Positions 37,740 through 46,020 of a stretch of 64,000 nucleotides of DNA are shown here, in pieces. The stretch lies in NCBI RefSeq assembly GCF_050038885.1, contig NZ_CP143624.1, forward strand, positions 1,364,001 to 1,428,000. The letters run 5' to 3'. This DNA is from Myxococcus flavus (GTDB lineage: Bacteria > Myxococcota > Myxococcia > Myxococcales > Myxococcaceae). The notes beneath the pieces were generated by a model. It did no database searches. It was not told the origin of the DNA and saw only the letters and a program-made list of their open reading frames with translations. A program made the position numbers and the translations under genes. Positions within the stretch are counted from its first letter, which is position 1; every line of letters starts with the position of its first letter.

Positions 37740-38846
37740 TCAGGCCTTGGGGCTGGCCACCAGGTCGAAGTCCGGGATGTGTTCGCGCATGAACTCCCGC
37801 ATCCGGTTGACGAGGGCCGCCTCGATTTGCCGGGCCCGCTCGCGGCTGACGCCGTACTTGTCGCCGATGTCCTGGAGCGTGAGGGGCTCGTCGGAGATGA
37901 GCCGGTTCTCGAAGATGAAGCGCTCCTTGCCCTCCAGCGTCCGGGCGAACTCGGACAGCTTCTCGCGGAAGAGGGCCTTGAGCTGCTCGGCGCCCAGCCG
38001 CTCGTCGGCCGGCATGGAGGTGGACGGCAGGTAGCGGTCCGCCCGGGTGGCGCGCGAGTCCTCGTCGTTGCCCAGCGGGGCGTCGATGGACATCTCGTCG
38101 TGCCCCAGCCGCTGGTCCATCTCCACCACGTCCTGCTCGGTGACGTTCAGCCGCTCGGCGAGCAGCTTCGGGCTGGGCTCGAAGCCCTGGGCGATGAGCT
38201 TCTCCTGCTCCTGGCGCAGCTTGAAGAAGAGCTTTCGCTGGGCCTCGGTGGTGCCCAGCTTCACCATCTTCCAGTTGTCCATGATGTAGCGGAGGATGTA
38301 CGCGCGAATCCACCAGGCGGCGTAGCTGCTCAGCTTCACGCCGCGCTCGGGGTCGTACTTCTTCACCGCCTGCATGAGCCCGATGTTGCCCTCCTGCACC
38401 AGGTCCAGCAGGGACAGGGGGTTGCGGTGGTACTCGTGGGCCAGCTTGACGACCAGGCGCAGGTTGGACGCCACCAGGCGGTAGGCGGCATTCACGTCGC
38501 CCGACTCCCGGTAGTGCCGGGCGAGCTGGAGCTCCTCCTCCCGCGTCAGCAGGGGGTGGCGCTGAACCTCGGCCATGTAGGCCTGGAGCGGATCCCTGGG
38601 CGAGAGGCCCGCGTCACCGGCGCGAACGAGCGCCCGGGCGGGCACCAGGGGCGCGCTCAGGTCGGCCTCCGGCTCGACCTCCGCCAGCTCGGAGGCATCC
38701 GGCTCCAGGGAATCCGGGTCCGCCTGGGCCTCGGCTTCCGCCCCTTCCACCTCGGCGTCCACGACGTCGCCAGCCCCTGGCGCGGCCGGCCGTTTCACGC
38801 GGGGTCGGGGGGACGTACCTTTGGTTCTTTTCCTCCCATTCGCCAT
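37740..38846 (-). CDS. RpoH-like RNA polymerase sigma factor with acidic N-terminal extension
   Basis: A 368-residue sigma70-family factor. Residues 1-85 are a charged extension (basic start, then Glu/Ala/Asp-rich), absent from ordinary RpoH. Region 1.2 begins at DPLQAYMAEVQRHPLLT. Region 2 is LVVKLAHEYHRNPLSLLDL, LVQEGNIGLMQAVKKYDPE and AAWWIRAYILRYIMDNW. The RpoH box is TTEAQRKLFFKLR. Region 4 helix-turn-helix is LTLQDIGDKYGVSRERARQI. It should direct heat-shock or developmental genes; myxobacteria have several RpoH-type factors (SigB, SigC), and I cannot assign which this is. Divergent from the DEAD-box helicase gene, 68 bp apart. Confidence 0.92.
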   Translation of the reverse strand: MANGRKRTKGTSPRPRVKRPAAPGAGDVVDAEVEGAEAEAQADPDSLEPDASELAEVEPEADLSAPLVPARALVRAGDAGLSPRDPLQAYMAEVQRHPLLTREEELQLARHYRESGDVNAAYRLVASNLRLVVKLAHEYHRNPLSLLDLVQEGNIGLMQAVKKYDPERGVKLSSYAAWWIRAYILRYIMDNWKMVKLGTTEAQRKLFFKLRQEQEKLIAQGFEPSPKLLAERLNVTEQDVVEMDQRLGHDEMSIDAPLGNDEDSRATRADRYLPSTSMPADERLGAEQLKALFREKLSEFARTLEGKERFIFENRLISDEPLTLQDIGDKYGVSRERARQIEAALVNRMREFMREHIPDFDLVASPKA

Positions 38847-38914
38847 GGGGGCTCCATACAGCAAAGTGCCGCGATTGTTGCCACAGGGTAATGCAGGGGC
38901 TATGCCCATGCTTG

Positions 38915-41326
38915 ATGAGCGACATCCAAGAGCCCAACGTGCCGGAGAGTCCGGCGCCTGACGAAGCCCCGACGCGTCCCGCCGAGTACATCGCGGACAT
39001 CGGCTTCGACGACATGAACCTGTCAGAGCCCATCCGCCACGCACTGGCGGAGCGCGGTTATACCAACCCCACGCCCGTCCAGGCCCGCGCCTTCCGGCCC
39101 GCCATGGAGGGAAAGGACCTCATCGTCCGCAGCAAGACGGGCACCGGGAAGACGGCCGCGTTCGGCCTGCCCCTGCTGGAGAAGATTCCCGCCGACGAGC
39201 GCCGCGTGCGAGCGCTCATCCTCTGCCCCACCCGCGAGCTGGCCCTCCAGGTGGCGGACGAGCTGAAGATGCTCGCCAAGCACAAGGGCCTGAAAATCGC
39301 GGCCATCTACGGCGGTGCCTCCATGAAGCAGCAGGAGGACGCGCTGGAGGAAGGCACGCCCATCATCGTCGGCACGCCGGGCCGCGTGTTCGACCACATC
39401 AACCGCGGCAACCTGAAGCTCGACGCGTGTGACCACGCCGTCCTGGACGAAGCGGACGAGATGCTCAACCAGGGCTTCTACGAGGAGGTCACCCGCATCC
39501 TCGACCGCTTGCCCAAGACGCGCCAGGTGCTGCTCTTCAGCGCCACCGTCCCCACGGACATCCAGAACCTCATCGCGCGCTACACGACGAACGCGGAGAC
39601 GCTGCTGCTGTCCGGCGACGTCTTCACGGTGGAGCACATCCACCACATCCGCTACGACGTGTCGGACGCCTTCCCCAAGCCGCGCAACCTCATCTACGTG
39701 CTGGAGAAGGAAGAGCCGCAGAACGCCATCATCTTCTGCAACACGCGCGACGACACCGCGCTGGTGACGGCGGTGCTCAACCGCAACGGCTTCGACGCGG
39801 AGCTGCTCAATGGCGACCTGCCGCAGAAGGAGCGCGAGCGCGTCATGGGCAAGGTGAAGCGCGGCGAGGTGGCCTTCATGGTCGCCACGGACATCGCGGC
39901 GCGCGGCATCGACATCTCCGGGCTCGAGTACGTCATCAACTACTCGCTGCCGGAGGACCCGGCGGTGTACCTGCACCGCGTGGGCCGCACCGGCCGCATC
40001 GGCAACAAGGGCACCGCCATCAACCTCTTCTCCGGGCGCGAGCTGGCGACGTACACCGCGCTGGAGAAGAAGTACGGCATCAAGTTCGACAAGCGCGAGA
40101 TGCCGGCCCCGGAAGAGGCCATGCGCCTGTGGACCGAGCGCCACGTGCGCGAAATCCAGGAGGCCGCGGGCGGCTCCGTCTTCGAGGGCTTCCTGCCCCT
40201 GGCCGCGCAGCTCAAGCCGCGCGCGGACGCCGACGACCTCATCGCCTTCCTGCTGAAGTACTTCTTCAGCCACCTGCGCATGGAGAAGGCCGCGGCCGCC
40301 CTGGCGGCGGAAGGGCGCGAGCCGGCGCAGGAGCGCAAGAGCGAGGGCCGCGAGGGTGGCGGCCGGCGCGAGCGCGGCGAGAAGCGCGAGCGGCGGGAGC
40401 GCGAGGACCGGCGCGAGAAGCGCGGTGAGTCCGCGGAGCGCGAGCGCCGTCCCCGCCGTGAGGAGGCCCGGCGCGAGCGCGGCGTCGAGGGTGGCCGTGC
40501 CTCGGCGGCGGCGCTGGAGGCGGGCCCCGGTGAGTCGAAGCTGTGGGTGAACCTGGGCACGGCGGACGGCCTGGGGCCGGGCAGCATCGCCACCGCCCTG
40601 GAGGACGCGGGCGCCCCGGTGGGCAAGCTGGTCCGCGCCGAGCTGCGCCCCACCTTCGCCTATGTCTTCGTGGCGGAGGAGGACGCGGCCGCCTTCGAGG
40701 CGCTCAACGGCAAGCAGCACGGCGCCAAGACGCTGCGCGTGGAGAAGAGCAAGCCGCGCTCGGAGCGCGAGGCCACGCCCCGCCCGCCGCCGTCCCCGGA
40801 CGCGGGCCCCGGCGAGGTGAAGCTGTGGGTGAACCTGGGCTCGGACGACGGCATGGACGAGGCGAAGCTGCCCGCCGCGCTGGAGGCCGCGGGCGCGCCG
40901 GCCGGCAAGGTGCTGCGCGCCCTGCTGCGCCCCACCTACGGCTACGCCTACGTGGCCGAGGAGGATGCCCCCGGCTTCGAGGCCGTCAACGGCAAGCCCC
41001 ACGGCGAGAAGGCGCTGAAGGTGGAGCGTCACCGCCCGCGCGGCGCGCGCCCGGAGCGCCGTCCCCGTCAGGAGCCGCTGCCGGAGATTCCCGGGCAGAC
41101 GCGCCTGTGGGTGGGCCTGGGCAAGCAGGACGGGCTGGACGAGGCGGGCGTCACCGCCGCGCTGGAGGCCGCGGGCGCGCCGGCCGGCAAGGTGCTGCGC
41201 ACCGACCTGCGCCCCACCTACGCCTATGTCTTCGTCGCCGACGAGGACGTGGCGGCCTTCGAGGCGACGCATGGCAAGCCCCACGGCGAGCGGACGCTCA
41301 AGGTGGAGCAGGCCAAGCGGAAGTAG
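38915..41326 (+). CDS. DEAD-box RNA helicase with three C-terminal DbpA-type RNA-binding repeats
   Basis: An 803-residue protein. The helicase core (about 25-385) has Q-motif GYTNPTPVQ, Walker A SKTGTGKT, PTRELALQ, TPGR, VLDEADEM, SAT and HRVGRTGR. A highly charged Arg/Glu linker follows (residues about 465-525). Then come three repeats of about 80 residues, each with LWV(N/G)LG, AxxxAGAPxGK, LRPTxxYxxV and NGKxHGxKxLxVE (nt roughly 40519-40764, 40801-41040 and 41083-41323), matching the DbpA RNA-binding fold. CsdA/DeaD helicases normally have one. It probably acts in ribosome assembly or mRNA decay. ATG 38915 precedes SDIQEPN; an upstream in-frame start is less likely. Confidence 0.93.
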   Translation: MSDIQEPNVPESPAPDEAPTRPAEYIADIGFDDMNLSEPIRHALAERGYTNPTPVQARAFRPAMEGKDLIVRSKTGTGKTAAFGLPLLEKIPADERRVRALILCPTRELALQVADELKMLAKHKGLKIAAIYGGASMKQQEDALEEGTPIIVGTPGRVFDHINRGNLKLDACDHAVLDEADEMLNQGFYEEVTRILDRLPKTRQVLLFSATVPTDIQNLIARYTTNAETLLLSGDVFTVEHIHHIRYDVSDAFPKPRNLIYVLEKEEPQNAIIFCNTRDDTALVTAVLNRNGFDAELLNGDLPQKERERVMGKVKRGEVAFMVATDIAARGIDISGLEYVINYSLPEDPAVYLHRVGRTGRIGNKGTAINLFSGRELATYTALEKKYGIKFDKREMPAPEEAMRLWTERHVREIQEAAGGSVFEGFLPLAAQLKPRADADDLIAFLLKYFFSHLRMEKAAAALAAEGREPAQERKSEGREGGGRRERGEKRERREREDRREKRGESAERERRPRREEARRERGVEGGRASAAALEAGPGESKLWVNLGTADGLGPGSIATALEDAGAPVGKLVRAELRPTFAYVFVAEEDAAAFEALNGKQHGAKTLRVEKSKPRSEREATPRPPPSPDAGPGEVKLWVNLGSDDGMDEAKLPAALEAAGAPAGKVLRALLRPTYGYAYVAEEDAPGFEAVNGKPHGEKALKVERHRPRGARPERRPRQEPLPEIPGQTRLWVGLGKQDGLDEAGVTAALEAAGAPAGKVLRTDLRPTYAYVFVADEDVAAFEATHGKPHGERTLKVEQAKRK

Positions 41327-41330
41327 TGCC

Positions 41331-41852
41331 TCAGGCGCCGCCGGTCCCCGGACCGGCGGCCTTCCTGCGCCGCTCGCGGTGGTAGTGGGCGGCGCACAGG
41401 CCCCGGGCGAGCACCGGCTTGTCGCAGCCGGGCTCGCCGCAGCGGGCTGGCTCCGGCCGGGCGGGCCCTGCGTCCCCGGCACCCGCCGGGCGTGGCTCGC
41501 TGAACATCACCTCGGCCACCGTCAGCAGCCGGTCCACGTCCGCGCGCGACAGGCCTTGGGCCCGGACGAAGTCCTCCAGCCGGTGGACGCCCGCGTCCTG
41601 GGTGTCCTCCAGGCGCAGCAGCTCGTGTAGCGGGAGCTGGAGCGCGGCGGCCACCTGGAGCAGCGTCTCGTAGCTGGGGCTGCGCTCCCCCCGCTCCAGG
41701 AGGGACGCGAAGGACACGGAGATGCCGCAGCGGGCGGCGAAGTCCTCCTGGGTGAGGCCCCGCCGCTCCCTCAAGGCACGGATGCGCCGGGCCAGGCCCT
41801 GGAGGTGCCCGCTCACGGTGGAAGCATCCGGCGGTTCGGGAGGCATGGCCAT
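41331..41852 (-). CDS. XRE-family regulator with C-terminal Cys/His zinc motif
   Basis: A 173-residue protein. The helix-turn-helix (about 20-80) reads IRALRERRGLTQEDFAARCG and FASLLERGERSPSYETLLQ, a standard Cro/C1-type DNA-binding domain. A helical segment follows, then a C-terminal CGEPGCDKPVLARGLCAAHY motif that should bind one zinc and is usual in phage or HNH-type small proteins. It is convergent with the helicase gene, only 4 bp apart, and its 3' end carries a perfect hairpin. Targets unknown. Two in-frame ATGs (41852 and 41846) are possible starts. Confidence 0.87.
   Translation of the reverse strand: MAMPPEPPDASTVSGHLQGLARRIRALRERRGLTQEDFAARCGISVSFASLLERGERSPSYETLLQVAAALQLPLHELLRLEDTQDAGVHRLEDFVRAQGLSRADVDRLLTVAEVMFSEPRPAGAGDAGPARPEPARCGEPGCDKPVLARGLCAAHYHRERRRKAAGPGTGGA
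41337..41360. terminator. Hairpin inside the 3' end of the XRE gene
   Basis: GCCGCCGGTCC (41337-41347) and GGACCGGCGGC (41350-41360) are perfect inverses with only two bases between. Since the convergent genes are 4 bp apart, this coding-embedded hairpin may terminate transcription from the helicase side. Confidence 0.45.
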
Positions 41853-41917
41853 TTCCTATGGTAGCGCACCCCTTCTGTTAAGGTCTCGCGCGCCGCCATC
41901 CAGGAGTTTGCCGACAC

Positions 41918-43147
41918 ATGAGCGCCGTCGAGGGTACCAACTACTACTTCCGCAAAGCCGCGCGGATCATGGACGTGGGAACCCCCATCGAAACGCTGCT
42001 CGCCACGCCGCTGCGCGAGGTGAAGGTCCAGGTCTCCATCGAGATGGACTCCGGGGAGATTCGCACCTTCCTCGGCTACCGCATCCAGCACGACAACAGC
42101 CGCGGGCCCATGAAGGGCGGGCTGCGCTACCACCCCTTGCTGGACCAGGACGAGTGCGCGTCGCTCGCGTCGCTGATGACGTGGAAGACGGCCGTGGTGA
42201 ATGTCCCCTACGGCGGCGCCAAGGGCGGCATCGCCTGCGACCCGTCCCAGCTGAGCATCAAGGAGCTGGAGCGCCTCACCCGGAAGTTCGTGGACCAGGT
42301 GCAGGACGTCATCGGCCCCACGCGCGACATCCCCGCGCCCGACGTCAACACCAACCCCCAGGTGATGGCGTGGATCATGGACCAGTACTCGCGCTACCAC
42401 GGCCACTCGCCGGCGGTGGTGACGGGCAAGCCGCTGGAGCTGTACGGCTCCAAGGGCCGCGAGGCGGCCACCGGCCGCGGGCTGCTCTACGTGGCGCGTG
42501 AAATCCTGAGGGACCTGGGCCTGCCGGTGAAGGGCACGCGCTTCGCGCTCCAGGGCTTCGGCAACGTGGGCAGCCACACCGCGCAGCTCCTCTGGGAGGA
42601 CGGCGGCGTGGTGGTGGCCGTGGCGGACGCGCTGGGCGGCGTGCGCAACCCGCAGGGCCTGGACATCCCCTCCCTCTTCGAGCACGTGAAGCGCACCGGC
42701 ACGGTGACGGGCTTCAGCGGCGGTGCTTCGTGCAGCAACGACGACGTGCTGGGCGCGGACTGCGAGGTCCTCATCCCCGCGGCGCTGGGCCACGTGCTCA
42801 CCCGCGAGAATGCCCACGCGGTGCGCGCGAAGCTCATCATTGAAGGCGCCAACGGCCCCACCCAGCCGGAGGCGGACGAGGTCTTCGAGAAGCGTGGCAT
42901 CTTCGTGGTGCCGGACGTGCTCGCCAGCGCCGGCGGCGTGACGGTGAGCTACTTCGAGTGGGTGCAGAACCTCCAGCACCTGTCCTGGGAAGAGGACCGC
43001 GTCAACGCCGAGCTGGAGAAGTCCATGAAGGAGGCCTACGAGCGCGTGGCCCAGGTGGCCCGCTCCCGGAAGGTGTCCATGCGCACGGCCGCTTACATCC
43101 TCGCCATTGGCCGCGTGGGCAAGGCCACCGTGCTGCGCGGCATCTGA
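41918..43147 (+). CDS. gdhA: Glutamate dehydrogenase (Glu/Leu/Phe/Val family)
   Basis: A 409-residue enzyme interconverting glutamate and 2-oxoglutarate plus ammonia. The substrate region GPMKGGLRYHP and catalytic lysine segment TWKTAVVNVPYGGAKGGI are present, with DIPAPDVNTN. The nucleotide-binding fold has GFGNVGSHTAQLL. IPAALGHVLT and EGANGPTQPEAD complete the family signatures. Length fits the small hexameric class. CAGGAG precedes ATG 41918 by 11 bp. Followed by a strong hairpin and then the threonine deaminase gene. Confidence 0.93.
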   Translation: MSAVEGTNYYFRKAARIMDVGTPIETLLATPLREVKVQVSIEMDSGEIRTFLGYRIQHDNSRGPMKGGLRYHPLLDQDECASLASLMTWKTAVVNVPYGGAKGGIACDPSQLSIKELERLTRKFVDQVQDVIGPTRDIPAPDVNTNPQVMAWIMDQYSRYHGHSPAVVTGKPLELYGSKGREAATGRGLLYVAREILRDLGLPVKGTRFALQGFGNVGSHTAQLLWEDGGVVVAVADALGGVRNPQGLDIPSLFEHVKRTGTVTGFSGGASCSNDDVLGADCEVLIPAALGHVLTRENAHAVRAKLIIEGANGPTQPEADEVFEKRGIFVVPDVLASAGGVTVSYFEWVQNLQHLSWEEDRVNAELEKSMKEAYERVAQVARSRKVSMRTAAYILAIGRVGKATVLRGI

Positions 43148-43169
43148 CGCGCCGCAGAAAGCACGCAAC

Positions 43170-43194
43170 GAGACAGGCCCATCCCGCCTGTCTC
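43170..43194 (+). terminator. Rho-independent-like terminator after gdhA
   Basis: GAGACAGGC (43170-43178) pairs with GCCTGTCTC (43186-43194), 7-nt loop, followed by TT. It lies 22 bp after the gdhA stop. Confidence 0.75.
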
Positions 43195-43230
43195 TTCCGC
43201 CCGGGGCGCGCTTCCGATAGAGGCGCGCCC

Positions 43231-44448
43231 ATGGTCACCCTCCAGGACATCCAGGCCGCGCGCGAGCGCCTCCGCTCGGCCATCCGCCCCACGCCGTGCC
43301 CGCAGTCGGACTACTTCACGGAGCGGACGGAGTGCGCCGCGGTGTTCTTCAAGCTGGAGAACCTGCAGCGCACGGGGGCCTTCAAGGAGCGCGGCGCCCT
43401 CAACAAGCTGCTGACGCTGACGGAGGACGAGAGGCGCCGGGGCGTCATCGCCGCGTCGGCCGGCAACCACGCGCAGGGCGTGGCGTACCACGCGCGGCGG
43501 TTGGGCGTGGATGCCACCATCGTCATGCCGGAGCGCACCCCGCTCATCAAGGTGTCGCGCACGAAGGACGACTACGGCGCGCGCGTGGTGCTCAAGGGCA
43601 CCAACTACGACGAGGCCTACGCCGAGGCGCTGCGCATCCAGAAGACGGAGGACCGCGTCTTCATCCACCCCTTCAATGACGCGCACGTCATCGCCGGCCA
43701 GGGCACCATCGGCCTGGAGCTCTTGGAGCAGTGCCCCGACCTGGAGGTGGTGCTCGTCCCCATTGGTGGCGGCGGGCTCATCTCCGGCGTCGCGTGCGCG
43801 CTCAAGGAGACGCGGCCGAACATCCGCGTGGTGGGCGTGCAGGCGGAGACCATCGCCAGCATGAAGGCCTCGCTGGAGGCGGACGAGCGCGTCGTCCTGG
43901 CCAACGCGGGCACCACCATCGCGGACGGCATCGCCGTGAAGCGCGTGGGGGACCTCACCTTCCCCATGGTGCGCAAGTACGTGGACGACGTGGTGGCGGT
44001 GGACGAGGAGGAGATTGCCGCCGCCATCCTCACGCTCCTGGAGCAGGAGAAGAGCGTGGTGGAGGGCGCCGGCGCGGTGGGACTGGCGGCGCTGCTCAGC
44101 GGCGAGGTGCCCGCCGCGAAGGGCCGGCGCACCGCCATCCTCCTCAGCGGCGGCAACATCGACATGAACGTCATCAGCCGCATCATCGAGCGCGGCCTGG
44201 TGAAGGCCGGGCGCCTGGTGCAGCTGGAGGTACGGCTGCCGGACCGGCCCGGCATGCTCGCGAAGCTCACCACGCAGGTGGCCGACCTGCGCGCCAACGT
44301 GGTGGAAATCCATCACGAGCGCGCCTTCTCCAAGGCGGGCCTGGGGGAGGCCATGGTGGAGGTGACGCTGGAGACCACCGGCCCGGCGCAAATCGAGGAG
44401 CTGGAGCGCACGCTCCAGCGGCTCGGTTGGCAGGTGGCGCGCAAGTAA
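43231..44448 (+). CDS. ilvA: Threonine ammonia-lyase with ACT domain
   Basis: A 405-residue PLP enzyme converting threonine to 2-oxobutyrate. Lys52 in TGAFKERGA binds PLP; SAGNHAQG holds the phosphate-side Asn; VPIGGGGLISG is the phosphate loop; LLSGGNID follows. A C-terminal ACT domain (about 328-405, VRLPDRPGMLAKLTTQVADL) indicates allosteric control. This short form, with a single ACT domain, is like bacterial IlvA1/TdcB-ACT enzymes. It could serve isoleucine synthesis or threonine catabolism. A GATAGA hexamer at 43216-43221 may be its -10, making a short or absent leader. Confidence 0.92.
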   Translation: MVTLQDIQAARERLRSAIRPTPCPQSDYFTERTECAAVFFKLENLQRTGAFKERGALNKLLTLTEDERRRGVIAASAGNHAQGVAYHARRLGVDATIVMPERTPLIKVSRTKDDYGARVVLKGTNYDEAYAEALRIQKTEDRVFIHPFNDAHVIAGQGTIGLELLEQCPDLEVVLVPIGGGGLISGVACALKETRPNIRVVGVQAETIASMKASLEADERVVLANAGTTIADGIAVKRVGDLTFPMVRKYVDDVVAVDEEEIAAAILTLLEQEKSVVEGAGAVGLAALLSGEVPAAKGRRTAILLSGGNIDMNVISRIIERGLVKAGRLVQLEVRLPDRPGMLAKLTTQVADLRANVVEIHHERAFSKAGLGEAMVEVTLETTGPAQIEELERTLQRLGWQVARK

Positions 44449-44493
44449 CGCCGTCCGGCGGCAGGGCCTTGCGCCCGCGCGCCCGAGTCCGGC

Positions 44494-44499
44494 GATACT
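44494..44499 (+). promoter_or_regulatory. Candidate -10 element (GATACT) of a leaderless start
   Basis: GATACT ends 6 bp before the ATG at 44506; no ribosome-binding sequence lies between. Inference. Confidence 0.3.
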
Positions 44500-44505
44500 C
44501 GGGGC

Positions 44506-45894
44506 ATGAGCCCTGCTGCCCTGCTCTCCGCCCTGCTGCTGACCGCCGCTCCTCCTTCGCCCGCGCAGAAGGCGAAGTCGCTCGCCGCCAGCCGCTCCTG
44601 GGAGGAGCTCTACCTGGCCTTCTCGGCTGGAGACGCGAAGGACGTGCCCGCCTCGCAGCGCGGCGCCGTCTCCGCCGCGCTGCACAAGGGCTGCGAGGCC
44701 CTGAAGAACGAGGACCCGGTGATGGCGTACTCGCTGGGCGAGCGCGCCGCAGTCTACGAGGCGTCCGCCGGTGCGCTGCGGTGCCTGGCCTGGACCGCGC
44801 GGAAGACGGACCAGCGGGCCGCCGCGGAGGCCGCGCTGCGCAAGGGCCTGGAGAAGCACCCCAGGGACGGCGCCTTCGGCCTGGAGCTGGGACGGCTGTT
44901 GATGGAGGAGCAGGACGCGGTGGGTGCGGTGGCGGTGCTGGAGAAGGTGCCGGCCCGCTCGAAGGAGGCCGCCGAGGCGAAGCGGCTGCTCCGGCAGGCC
45001 CGCGCCAAGGCGAGCGAAGAGGGCGCCGCGCGGCGGGAGGCGGAGCGCCTGGAGCAACGGATGAACGGCACCGCGACCGGGCGGCCCGCCATGGTGGACG
45101 TCCAGCCCGCGGTGGCCGGTGAAGGCCGGGGCTCCACGCGCTCGGCCAGCCTCAACTACGAATCGGGCACCGGGCCGGACGGCATGCGGACGCGGTCGAA
45201 CAGCCGCTTCGTCATCAAGTACTTCAACAACCAGCGCGACTTCGGCCAGCGCGCGGAGTACGAGGGCCGCGTCGTCGCCGCGCTGGACGAGGCCTATGAC
45301 TTCACCCGCAGCCTGCTGGGCGAGGTGCGCCAGGCGCCGGTGGATGTCGTCCTGTACACACTCGCGGAGTTCCAGACGCACTTCGGCGCGGCCCGGGCGC
45401 GCGCCGTCGCCGGGCTCTATTCCGACAACGCCATCCGCATCAACGACGCCGCGGAGCTCTCGCAGCAGACCCGGGCCACCCTGGTCCACGAGTACGTGCA
45501 CGCCGCGCTGGACGACTTCTGCGGCGGCTATGGTGGCAACCTCCCCGTCTGGCTGAACGAGGGCCTGGCCGAGTACGTCGAGTGGCGCTACCTGGGGAGC
45601 GAGGACCCCGACCGGACGGTCCGCAACTACCTGGCCCAGGCCGCCAAAGCGGACAAACTGCCCAGGCTGGCGCAACTGGAAGGCCAGTCACTCATCATGC
45701 AGCGCAACCCCGCCGTGGCCTACGCCACCTCCGCCGTCGCCGTTCGCGAGCTGGTGAAGCGGGGCGGCACGGGCCGGTTCCTCACCCTTGTCCGCGAGGT
45801 GGGACAGGGAAGACCCATCGACGAGGCGCTGACGGAGCACTACGGCCGGACGCGGGCGACCCTCGACCAGGATGTCCGGGACGCTCTCCAGTAG
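44506..45894 (+). CDS. Peptidase MA-like zinc metalloprotease with TPR-type N-terminus
   Basis: A 462-residue protein. A short hydrophobic start (SPAALLSALLLTAAPPSPA) suggests export. Residues about 30-180 form helical TPR-like repeats (AAAEAALRKGLEKHPRDGAF). The C-terminal half holds the gluzincin motif His328-Glu-Tyr-Val-His332 (TLVHEYVHAALDDF) and the downstream NEGLAEYVEW Glu ligand, typical of the MA-like/DUF1570 group. Likely a periplasmic protease; substrate unknown. Stop at 45894, followed by 126 bp before the giant repeat gene. Confidence 0.87.
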   Translation: MSPAALLSALLLTAAPPSPAQKAKSLAASRSWEELYLAFSAGDAKDVPASQRGAVSAALHKGCEALKNEDPVMAYSLGERAAVYEASAGALRCLAWTARKTDQRAAAEAALRKGLEKHPRDGAFGLELGRLLMEEQDAVGAVAVLEKVPARSKEAAEAKRLLRQARAKASEEGAARREAERLEQRMNGTATGRPAMVDVQPAVAGEGRGSTRSASLNYESGTGPDGMRTRSNSRFVIKYFNNQRDFGQRAEYEGRVVAALDEAYDFTRSLLGEVRQAPVDVVLYTLAEFQTHFGAARARAVAGLYSDNAIRINDAAELSQQTRATLVHEYVHAALDDFCGGYGGNLPVWLNEGLAEYVEWRYLGSEDPDRTVRNYLAQAAKADKLPRLAQLEGQSLIMQRNPAVAYATSAVAVRELVKRGGTGRFLTLVREVGQGRPIDEALTEHYGRTRATLDQDVRDALQ

Positions 45895-46020
45895 GGGAGG
45901 CTGCCGGCCGGGCACAGGCCATTTGGTTTACCCGTTCCCGGGAGTCCCCTAGACTCGCAGCCCCCTCTATTTACGCTGCGGCAGAAGCCCGGTTGTTCGC
46001 TGTCCGCAGCAAGGTGACGG

